Shown: in pieces, positions 1 through 6,849 of the stretch | Layout: every line of letters begins with the position of its first letter | Position numbering within the stretch: the stretch's first letter is position 1 | Assembly: GCF_018603905.1 (NCBI RefSeq) | Contig: NZ_JAHFZZ010000010.1 | Span: 340,510-404,509 of the forward strand | Source of the DNA: Nonomuraea sp. NEAU-A123 | GTDB taxonomy: Bacteria > Actinomycetota > Actinomycetes > Streptosporangiales > Streptosporangiaceae | Length of the DNA: 64,000 bases | Reading direction: 5' to 3' | Position numbers and translations under genes: made by a program | The notes under the pieces: generated by a model | Told to the model about the DNA's origin: nothing | The model's input: the letters and a program-made list of their open reading frames with translations, nothing else | The model's database searches: none

Positions 1-257
1 CGGTGGAGATGCACCTGGAGACCCGGATCCGGCTGGGCCTGCACGGCGAACTCATCGACGAACTCCGCGTCCTCGTGGCCGCCTATCCGTTGAACGAGAA
101 CTTCCATACCCAGCTCATCACGGCACTCGGCCGCGCGGGCCGGCGCGCCGATGCCTGGCGCGCCTATGAAGGGCTGCGCGCGCTGCTGGAAGCCGAGCTG
201 GGCGTGGAGCCCGCCTTCGACCTCCAAAACCTCCATTTGGCCAAAAAGGAAGTGTGA
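1..257 (+). CDS. SARP-family transcriptional activator, C-terminal part only
   Basis: The frame is open from the left window edge to TGA at 255-257, so only about 85 C-terminal residues are present. They form the end of a bacterial transcriptional activation domain (BTAD): a helical repeat pattern with LRVLVAAYPLNENFHTQLI, then RRADAWRAYEGLRALLEAELGVEP, which is the typical end of SARP/AfsR-type regulators. Such proteins carry an N-terminal OmpR-like DNA-binding domain, outside the window here, and activate specialised-metabolite genes. Its stop overlaps the start of the next gene (TGATGA), so the two are translationally coupled. It could be a short SARP or the tail of a longer AfsR-type protein; the window does not decide. 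Confidence 0.85.
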   Translation, partial: VEMHLETRIRLGLHGELIDELRVLVAAYPLNENFHTQLITALGRAGRRADAWRAYEGLRALLEAELGVEPAFDLQNLHLAKKEV

Positions 258-2101
258 TGATGAAAGGCGTCGAGCGTTACGCCGGATTCACCCCCGTAGA
301 CCTGACCGACCGCACTTGGCCGAGCAATCGCATAGTGGCGGCACCCCGCTGGTTATCGACCGATCTTCGTGACGGCAACCAGTCGCTGGCCAACCCGATG
401 ACCCCTGAGCGGAAGCTCAAGATGTTCGACCTCCTGGTGGATATCGGGTACAAGGAGATCGAGGTCGGTTTTCCCGTCGCCAGCCAGAACGACCACGACT
501 TCGTCCGCCTGCTGATCGAGCGCGACCGGATCCCCGACGACGTGCGGATCACGGTGCTCACGCAGGCCCGCGACGAGCTGATCGAGCGGACCGTGGAGTG
601 CCTCGAAGGGGCGCCCCGGGCCATGATCCACGTCTACAACGCCACGTCGCCGCTGTTCAGGCGGGTGGTCTTCGATATGAGCCGCGCCGAGTGCAAGGAC
701 CTGGCCGTCCAGGGCACCCGCCTGATGATGAAGTACGCGGAGCGGACGCTGCGCGACTGCGATCTGGGCTACCAGTACTCCCCCGAGCTGTTCAACGAGA
801 CGGAGCTCGACTTCTCCCTCGAGGTGTGCGAGGCCGTCATGGACGTCTGGCAGCCGGAGCGCGGGCGCGGGATCATCCTCAACTTCCCGACCACGGTCGA
901 GCGGTCGCTGCCCAACGTGTTCGCCGACCAGATCGAGTGGCTCGACCGCAACCTGTCGCGCCGCGAGCACGTCTGCCTGTCCGTCCACCCGCACAACGAC
1001 CGCGGCACCGGAGTGGCCGCCGCCGAGCTGGCCCTGCTGGCGGGCGCCGAGCGGGTCGAGGGCTGCCTGTTCGGCAACGGCGAGCGGGCCGGCAACGTCT
1101 GCCTGGTGACGCTGGGCATGAACATGTACACCCACGGGATCGACCCGGGCATCGACTTCTCCGACATCAACGCGATCAGGCGCACGGTCGAGCTCTGCAA
1201 CGAGCTGCCCGTGCATCCCCGGCATCCCTACGGCGGCGACCTGGTCTACACGGCCTTCTCCGGCTCGCACCAGGACGCCATCAAGAAGGGCTTCGACGAC
1301 CTGGAGCGCGCGGCCGGCGAGAGCGGCGCCGACGTCGCCGAGTTGCCGTGGCGCATGCCGTACCTGCCCGTCGACCCCAAGGACGTGGGCCGTACGTACG
1401 AGGCGGTCGTGCGGGTGAACAGCCAGTCCGGCAAGGGCGGCGTCGCCTACGTGATGAGCGCCTGGCACGGGCTCAACCTGCCGCGCGGGATGCAGGCCGA
1501 CCTGTCGGCCAAGGTCCAGGCGCGGGCCGACGTGATGGGCGGCGAGCTGTCGCCGAGCCGGATCGGGGCCATCTTCCGCTCGGAGTACCTGCTCCGCGGC
1601 GACCCGTCGGAGCCCCTGTCCATGGGACAGGAGCCGGTGACGGCGGCGCTGTACATCGACGGGCGGTTCGACGTCGGCGGCGACCGGGCGGACGCCTGCC
1701 GCGCGCTCGGCTCGGTGCTGGAGCCTTGGGGCATCCAGGTCCGCGTCGTGCACCGGACCGGCCGCCCGCTCGACCACGAGCAGCCCGGCGGACCCGGCGA
1801 CCGCTCGGGCGACGAGACGGTGATCTACGCCGAGTGCCGGATGGGCGGCGCCGTCGCCTGGGGCGCCGGCATCGACAAGGACATCGCCACGGCCGCCTAC
1901 TCGGCCGTCCGCGCGGCCCGCGCCCGCCTCACCAAGAACGAGCCCAACCTGCGTATCACCGAACGACGCACCGAAATGGAGACCCGCGATGCTGAAGAGA
2001 ATCCACCGGCAGCGCCCGCGCGGACCCCGCACCCGAGGCCGCATGGACCTGCGCACCCCGTCCGGCCGCAAGCTGCCCTTCTGACACCCAGCCGACTCTG
2101 A
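257..2101 (+). CDS. leuA: 2-isopropylmalate synthase, LeuA long type
   Basis: Condenses acetyl-CoA with 2-ketoisovalerate (or a related 2-oxo acid), the first step of leucine-type chain extension. The HMGL-like barrel shows the catalytic DLRDGNQSL near residue 38, HPHNDRGTG (metal-binding His pair) near 250, and FGNGERAGN near 275; a C-terminal regulatory domain ends near SAVRAARARL. About 45 further residues, rich in Arg and Pro, follow and overlap a separate small ORF, so this tail may not be under selection. ATG at 257 or 260 follows AAGGAA at 246-251; a GTG at 254 is less likely. Coupling to a SARP gene, with a LAL regulator downstream, suggests a pathway-dedicated copy supplying a leucine-like or branched precursor rather than the housekeeping leuA; that role is inference. 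Confidence 0.88.
   Translation: MMKGVERYAGFTPVDLTDRTWPSNRIVAAPRWLSTDLRDGNQSLANPMTPERKLKMFDLLVDIGYKEIEVGFPVASQNDHDFVRLLIERDRIPDDVRITVLTQARDELIERTVECLEGAPRAMIHVYNATSPLFRRVVFDMSRAECKDLAVQGTRLMMKYAERTLRDCDLGYQYSPELFNETELDFSLEVCEAVMDVWQPERGRGIILNFPTTVERSLPNVFADQIEWLDRNLSRREHVCLSVHPHNDRGTGVAAAELALLAGAERVEGCLFGNGERAGNVCLVTLGMNMYTHGIDPGIDFSDINAIRRTVELCNELPVHPRHPYGGDLVYTAFSGSHQDAIKKGFDDLERAAGESGADVAELPWRMPYLPVDPKDVGRTYEAVVRVNSQSGKGGVAYVMSAWHGLNLPRGMQADLSAKVQARADVMGGELSPSRIGAIFRSEYLLRGDPSEPLSMGQEPVTAALYIDGRFDVGGDRADACRALGSVLEPWGIQVRVVHRTGRPLDHEQPGGPGDRSGDETVIYAECRMGGAVAWGAGIDKDIATAAYSAVRAARARLTKNEPNLRITERRTEMETRDAEENPPAAPARTPHPRPHGPAHPVRPQAALLTPSRL
1989..2084 (+). CDS. Candidate 31-residue basic peptide nested in the leuA 3' end
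   Basis: An ATG at 1989 preceded by GGAG (1978-1981, 7-nt spacing) opens a 31-codon frame ending at TGA 2082-2084, shifted relative to leuA. The product is strongly basic (many Arg and Lys) and ends in a distinct motif, PSGRKLPF. It lies just before the LAL regulator gene, whose own GGGAGG lies 25 nt beyond this stop. A good ribosome site inside a coding sequence is suggestive but short frames arise easily in GC-rich DNA. It could be a precursor or signalling peptide of the neighbouring locus, a leader, or chance. No similarity is claimed. Confidence 0.4.
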   Translation: MLKRIHRQRPRGPRTRGRMDLRTPSGRKLPF

Positions 2102-2128
2102 TCTCCAACCGACAAAGGGAGGCCGATC

Positions 2129-4957
2129 ATGGCCATAGACGAACGACGGGAGGGCCTGACCTCCCTGGAGGAACTGCTGACCGAGACGGTCGCGGGCAAG
2201 GGCAGGATCGCCATGGTGACCGGCGCGATCGCGACCGGCAAGAGCGAGCTGCTGTACGCGTTCTCCGAGCAGGCGTTCGAGCACGGCGCGTTACCGCTCA
2301 CCGCCACGGGATCCCTGGCCGAGAGCGGCCTCCCGCTCGGCGTGCTGGCCCAACTGCTGCACAACGCGCCCCTGACGGAGGAGCAGCGGGCCAGGACCAT
2401 GAACCTGCTGCACGAGGGCATGAGCTCGCAGCTGTCGATCGACCCGCAGGCCGAGGCCATCGGCCACATGGACGTGCAGATCGTCGACGCCCTCTGCTCG
2501 GCCCTGCTCGAACTGTCCGAGCGCTGCCCGCTGGTGATCGCCGTAGACGACGTCCACCAGGCCGACCGCGCCTCGCAGCTCTGCCTGGCCTACCTGGCGC
2601 GGCGGGTCAAGTTCGCGCAGGTCATGCTGGTCTTCAGCGCGCCGGACCACAGCGCGCACGTCCAGACGCTCTTCCACACCGAGGTGCTGCGGCAGCCGCA
2701 CTGCCGGCCCATCCGGCTCACCCACCTGTCCGCCGAGGACGTGGCGCGCTGGGTGACCGGCCGGGCGGGCGCCGAGGCCGCCGACCGGTACGCGGCCGAC
2801 TGCTACGCGCTGAGCGGCGGCAACCGGCTGCTGGTGAGCGCGCTCGTGGAGGACTTCCAGGCCACCGGCGCCCCCGGCGCGAGGTATGGCGAGGGCACAG
2901 TGGCCTGCCTGCGCCGTGCTGACCGCCGGATGACGGTCGTCGCCAGGGCGCTGGCCGTCCTGGGCGAACCCGCCTCGATCGGCCGGCTGCTCGGCGGCGG
3001 CGAGGCGGCGGTCATCAAGCTGCTGAGCAGCGGCGACGTAGCGGGCGCCGAGACCGCGGCGGGCCGGCTGCTGGGCGAGGGCGAGGCGGCGGTCGCCAAG
3101 GCGATCCAGGCGCTGACCGGCGCCGGCGTGCTGGCGCACGGCCACTTCCGCCACCCGGCGGCCAGGGCGGCCGTGCTCGCCGACCTCGACGCCGCCGAAC
3201 GCATCGACCTGCACCGCCGGGCCGCCGAGCTGACGTACGAGAGCGGCGCCCCCGCCTCCGTCGTCGCCGAGCACCTCTTGCAGGCCAGCCACGCCGGCGA
3301 CCCCTGGGCGATCTCGGTCCTGGAGGAGGCGGCGCGGCAGGCGCTGCGCGACGACGGCGTGGAGTCGGCCATCGAGTACCTCAAGCTCGCCTGGCGGGCC
3401 TGCGTGGACGAGCGGCGGCGGGCCAGGATCACCACCACGCTCGTACGGGCGGAGTGGCGGATCAACCCGAGCGCCCCCGCCACGCACCTGGCCGAGCTGA
3501 CCGATGCCCTGCACAAGGGCTACCTGGGCGGCGGCGACACGGTGGTGCTGGCCAAGGCGCTGCTGTGGCACGGGCACGTCGAGGACGCGAAGGACGTCCT
3601 GGCCCACCTCAACGAGCTGCCCGAGCTGGACCAGGAGACCGTGGCCGAACTGGCCGCGGCCCGCCCCTGGTTCCGCAGCCTGTACCCGTCGTTCCTGCCG
3701 CACCTGCCGAAGGTCAGCGGCGAGCAGGCGAGCAACGCCGCCTCGTCCGCCGGCGTCGGCCGCCGGATGGAGTCGGCGGGCCTGCTGGCCGGCGTCCTGA
3801 CCCAGGGCCCCCGCGAGGAGACCGTGGCCACGGCCGAGCGGATCCTGCGCGGCTCCCGGCTGGACGAGATGACGATGGACACGGTGGAGACGGCGCTGCT
3901 GGCTCTGACGTACACGGACCGGCCGGGCAAGGCGGCGCCGTGGTGCGACGCGTTCATCGACGAGGCGGCCTCGCGGCGCGCCCCGAGCCGGCAGGCCCGG
4001 CTGTCCGCCATCCGGGCGGAGATCGGCCTGCGCAGGGGCGACCTGGCGGCGGCGGCCTACGACGCCCAGCGGGCTCTGGAGATCATCCCGGCCACCAGCT
4101 GGGGCGTGGCCGTCGGCGGGCCGCTGGGCAGCCTGCTGCTGGCGGGCGCGGCGATGGGCCGGCTGGACGAGCACATGCGGCTGTTCAACCACCCCGTGCC
4201 CGAGGCGATGCTGGAGACCAGGTTCGGGCTGCAGTACCTGCACGGCAAGGGCCGCTTCAACCTCATGGCGGGCCAGCCGCACCAGGCGCTGCGCGACTTC
4301 CAGCTCTGTGGTGAGCTCATGCGCAGGTGGGAGCTGGACGTGCCGGGGTTCATCGCCTGGCGTACGGACGCGGCCGAGACCCTGATCCGGCTGGGCGATC
4401 ACGAGGAGGCGCGCCGCCTGATCGACGAGCAGCTCGCCCGGTGCGGGCAGCAGTCCCGGCGCGTGCAGGGCATCGCGATGCGCCTGCTGGCCGCCGTGAG
4501 CGAGACGCGGCACCGCCCGATGCTGCTGCGCAAGTCGGCCGACCTGCTCCAGTCGGGCGGCGACCGGTACGAGCTGGCCAGGGCGCTGTTCGACCTGACG
4601 GCGGCCTACCACGCCAACGGCGAGTACCGGCGGGCGGGCATGTTCGGCAGGCGGGCCCGGCTGCTCGCGGCGGAGTGCCAGGCCGAGCCGCTGACCCTGG
4701 CGCTCAACCGGGGCGGCAAGGACGACCAGGGCACGCCCGGCGTGACCGGGATCCTCAGCGACGCCGAGCGGCGCGTGGCGGCGCTGGCGGCCGAGGGCTA
4801 CACCAACAGGGAGATCTCCGCCAAGCTGTTCATCACCGTGAGCACGGTGGAGCAGCACCTGACCCGGATCTACCGCAAGCTCAACGTCACCCGGCGCACC
4901 GAGCTGCCGGCCAGTCTCACAGGCGAGAACTCCATGCGGGCGCAGGTGTTCAGCTGA
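2129..4957 (+). CDS. LAL-family (large ATP-binding LuxR) transcriptional regulator
   Basis: A 942-residue protein, the usual size for this family. An N-terminal AAA-like ATPase has Walker A GAIATGKS (about residue 31) and Walker B LVIAVDDVHQAD (about 138). A long helical/TPR-like middle follows, and a LuxR helix-turn-helix closes the protein (LSDAERRVAALAAEGYTN, then ISAKLFITVSTVEQH). LAL proteins are ATP-dependent, often pathway-specific, activators in actinomycete biosynthetic loci. The start is supported by AAAGGGAGG before ATG 2129. A 27-residue internal duplication (GRLLGGGEAAV / GRLLGEGEAAV) sits near residues 285-325. The gene ends at a strong hairpin terminator. Its targets probably include the convergent carboxyltransferase genes, which is inference. 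Confidence 0.93.
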   Translation: MAIDERREGLTSLEELLTETVAGKGRIAMVTGAIATGKSELLYAFSEQAFEHGALPLTATGSLAESGLPLGVLAQLLHNAPLTEEQRARTMNLLHEGMSSQLSIDPQAEAIGHMDVQIVDALCSALLELSERCPLVIAVDDVHQADRASQLCLAYLARRVKFAQVMLVFSAPDHSAHVQTLFHTEVLRQPHCRPIRLTHLSAEDVARWVTGRAGAEAADRYAADCYALSGGNRLLVSALVEDFQATGAPGARYGEGTVACLRRADRRMTVVARALAVLGEPASIGRLLGGGEAAVIKLLSSGDVAGAETAAGRLLGEGEAAVAKAIQALTGAGVLAHGHFRHPAARAAVLADLDAAERIDLHRRAAELTYESGAPASVVAEHLLQASHAGDPWAISVLEEAARQALRDDGVESAIEYLKLAWRACVDERRRARITTTLVRAEWRINPSAPATHLAELTDALHKGYLGGGDTVVLAKALLWHGHVEDAKDVLAHLNELPELDQETVAELAAARPWFRSLYPSFLPHLPKVSGEQASNAASSAGVGRRMESAGLLAGVLTQGPREETVATAERILRGSRLDEMTMDTVETALLALTYTDRPGKAAPWCDAFIDEAASRRAPSRQARLSAIRAEIGLRRGDLAAAAYDAQRALEIIPATSWGVAVGGPLGSLLLAGAAMGRLDEHMRLFNHPVPEAMLETRFGLQYLHGKGRFNLMAGQPHQALRDFQLCGELMRRWELDVPGFIAWRTDAAETLIRLGDHEEARRLIDEQLARCGQQSRRVQGIAMRLLAAVSETRHRPMLLRKSADLLQSGGDRYELARALFDLTAAYHANGEYRRAGMFGRRARLLAAECQAEPLTLALNRGGKDDQGTPGVTGILSDAERRVAALAAEGYTNREISAKLFITVSTVEQHLTRIYRKLNVTRRTELPASLTGENSMRAQVFS

Positions 4958-4965
4958 TGTGAAAG

Positions 4966-4998
4966 CCCCCGAAAGGCGCGTCACGCGCCTTTCGGGGG
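4966..4998. terminator. Bidirectional rho-independent-type terminator
   Basis: A perfect 15-bp stem (4966-4980 pairing with 4984-4998) with a TCA loop lies between the convergent LAL gene and the DUF5988 gene. There is no strong T-run on either side, as is common in actinomycetes. Position and perfection support termination in both directions. Confidence 0.85.
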
Positions 4999-5003
4999 TC
5001 GGT

Positions 5004-5213
5004 TCATTCGGCGATGGCGGTACGCATGAACCAGTGCAGGACCGGGACTTTCTCGCCATCGAGTTCCGTGCTCTGGCCCCGATGCCTGAAGTGCTCGTAC
5101 CCGGCGCCGAGCGGCAGCTTGAACGTCTCGGCGACGGTGGGCACCCGCTGGACCCGCCGGTGAACCGGCAGGTAGGGCGGGCCGCCCTCCAGAAAGACTC
5201 TGATCAGGGACAT
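5004..5213 (-). CDS. DUF5988 family small protein
   Basis: A 69-residue protein starting at ATG 5213 behind a perfect AGGAGG. Near the N-terminus it has VFLEGGPPYLP, in the middle LPLGAGYEHF, and it ends in RTAIAE, the pattern I associate with DUF5988 proteins found in actinomycete biosynthetic loci; the name is from memory and function is unknown. It lies 23 nt downstream of the carboxyltransferase gene and is surely co-transcribed with it. The position, directly after an acyl-CoA carboxylase beta-type gene, is where small epsilon subunits are often encoded, but the sequence does not look like a known epsilon subunit. Confidence 0.75.
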   Translation of the reverse strand: MSLIRVFLEGGPPYLPVHRRVQRVPTVAETFKLPLGAGYEHFRHRGQSTELDGEKVPVLHWFMRTAIAE

Positions 5214-5236
5214 GGTGGCGCCTCCTCTAATGGGCT

Positions 5237-6655
5237 TCACAGGGGGATATTCGAATGTCGTCCTCTCGTGTGCGGTGCGCGGGCGAGTGCCTCGGCGAGC
5301 CGGAACCGCGTGGTCGCGGGCGCGATGACCTCGTCGACCACGCCGAGCGACATCGCCCGTTCGACCCCGCCGGAGATCCGCTGGTGCTCCTCGACCAGCC
5401 GGGCCAGCAGCTCGGGCCGGTCGGCCTCGGGGGCCGCGGCGAGTGCCTTCCTGTGCAGGATGCCGACCGCCGCCTCGGCTCCCATCACCGCCACCTCGGC
5501 GTCGGGCCAGGCGAAGACCGTCGTGGCGCCGAGGGAGCGGGAGTTCATGGCGATGTAGGCACCGCCGTACGACTTGCGGGTGATCAGGGTGACCCGGGGC
5601 ACGACCGACTCGGCGAAGGCGTGCAGGAGCTTGGCGCCCCGCCTGACGACCCCGCCCCACTCCTGCCCGACTCCCGGCAGGTAGCCGGGCACGTCCACCA
5701 GGACGACGAGCGGGACGCCCAGCGAGTCGCACATGCGGACGAAACGCGAACTCTTCTCGGCCGACAGCGAGTCGAGGCAGCCGCCCTTGCGCAGGGGGTT
5801 GTTCGCCAGCAGGCCGACGGTCCGGCCGCCGAGGCGGCCGAGGCCGACCAGCATGTTCGGGGCCCAGCGGGGCTGGAGCTCCTCGAACACCGGCCCGCGC
5901 TCGTCGCGGTCCATGACGCCGTGCACGAGCGGCCGTACGTCGTAGGCGCGGCGCGGCGATTCGGGCAGCAGCGCGCCCAGGTCCTCCCAGTCCTGCAGCA
6001 GGTCGAGGTCGAAGCTGCCCGGGCGGGCGAAGAATCCGGTGAGCCGCCGGGCCCGCGCGTATGCCTCGTCCTCATTCCCGACGATGACGTGGGCGACCCC
6101 GGATTTGCCGCCATGGGCTTCTGGACCGCCGAGCCCGGCCATGTCGATTTTCTCGCCGGTGACGCTCCGCACGATATCCGGACCGGTGACGAAGACCCGC
6201 CCGGAATCGGCCATGATCACGATATCGGTGAGCGCCGGGCCATAAGCAGCGGCACCCGCGGCGGGCCCGAGAATGACTGAGATCTGCGGTATCACTCCAG
6301 AGGCCTTCGTCATGGCGGCGAACATCCGGCCCACGCCGTCCATCGATTCCACGCCGTCGGCGAGCCGGGCGCCGCCCGAATGCCATAACCCGATCACCGG
6401 GCAGCCGAGCCGCACGGCGGCCTCGATGGCGTCGACGATGTGGCGGGCGCCCGCCGCGCCCAGAGAGCCGCCCATCCGGGTGGCGTCGGTGCAGTAGGCC
6501 ACGATGCGCGAGCCGTCGACCAGGCCGGATACAGCCAGGACACCGCTGTCGTCGGCATCGTGGAGCGGCACGAGAGAGCCGGGGTCCGCCAGCCGCGCGA
6601 GGCGGACGGACGGCGATCGGGTGTCTGCGGATTGCTCGACCAGAACAGTGGACAT
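5237..6655 (-). CDS. Acyl-CoA carboxylase carboxyltransferase (beta-type) subunit
   Basis: Transfers CO2 from carboxybiotin to an acyl-CoA, usually in complex with a biotinylated alpha subunit that is not encoded here. The 472 residues carry crotonase-like halves with GGSLGAAGARHIVDAIEA near 70 and a C-terminal half with SYGGAYIAMNSRSLGA and WPDAEVAVMGAEAAVGI, classical AccD/PccB signatures. ATG 6655 is preceded by AGGGA. The protein is shorter than the usual 510-530 residues because the N-terminal helical segment normally before the first crotonase half is reduced. It is co-directional with the DUF5988 gene and faces the LAL regulator, suggesting supply of a malonyl-type extender unit to a specialised pathway outside the window. 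Confidence 0.9.
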   Translation of the reverse strand: MSTVLVEQSADTRSPSVRLARLADPGSLVPLHDADDSGVLAVSGLVDGSRIVAYCTDATRMGGSLGAAGARHIVDAIEAAVRLGCPVIGLWHSGGARLADGVESMDGVGRMFAAMTKASGVIPQISVILGPAAGAAAYGPALTDIVIMADSGRVFVTGPDIVRSVTGEKIDMAGLGGPEAHGGKSGVAHVIVGNEDEAYARARRLTGFFARPGSFDLDLLQDWEDLGALLPESPRRAYDVRPLVHGVMDRDERGPVFEELQPRWAPNMLVGLGRLGGRTVGLLANNPLRKGGCLDSLSAEKSSRFVRMCDSLGVPLVVLVDVPGYLPGVGQEWGGVVRRGAKLLHAFAESVVPRVTLITRKSYGGAYIAMNSRSLGATTVFAWPDAEVAVMGAEAAVGILHRKALAAAPEADRPELLARLVEEHQRISGGVERAMSLGVVDEVIAPATTRFRLAEALARAPHTRGRHSNIPL

Positions 6656-6762
6656 AGGCCATTTCCCTGCTGCCGTGAATCGACCAGGAGTAACGCCGAA
6701 TTTGTCAAGGGCGCCGTTATCAGCCAACCCCTAGCTACTCCGTCAGCGGACGCCACACCACT

Positions 6763-6783
6763 GGCAACTTGTTGCCGCAACTT
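6763..6783. promoter_or_regulatory. Overlapping palindromes, possible operator
   Basis: GGCAACTTGTTGCC (6763-6776) is a perfect 6-bp inverted repeat with a 2-bp centre, overlapped by GTTGCCGCAAC (6771-6781). It also makes a direct repeat of GCAACTT with 13-bp period. It lies in the 194-bp space between the divergent carboxyltransferase and GH92 genes, where either gene could be controlled. Which regulator binds is unknown. Confidence 0.45.
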
Positions 6784-6849
6784 CTGCACGTTGACGCACG
6801 GCGGCGATTCACGCTGCCATGAAATGATCTCAACCCTGGAGGACGAACC

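Noticed and set aside
2291..5059. A 922-codon open frame on the minus strand opposite the LAL gene (similarly 353-2284, 7207-10131 and 47872-51270)
   Set aside because: These are antisense mirrors created by strong GC preference at third positions. They show no motifs and are exactly opposite genes with clear domains.
6763..6783. SARP-binding heptamer direct repeats
   Set aside because: The GCAACTT repeat has a 13-bp period rather than the usual 11 bp, and only two copies exist; the palindrome reading is better.
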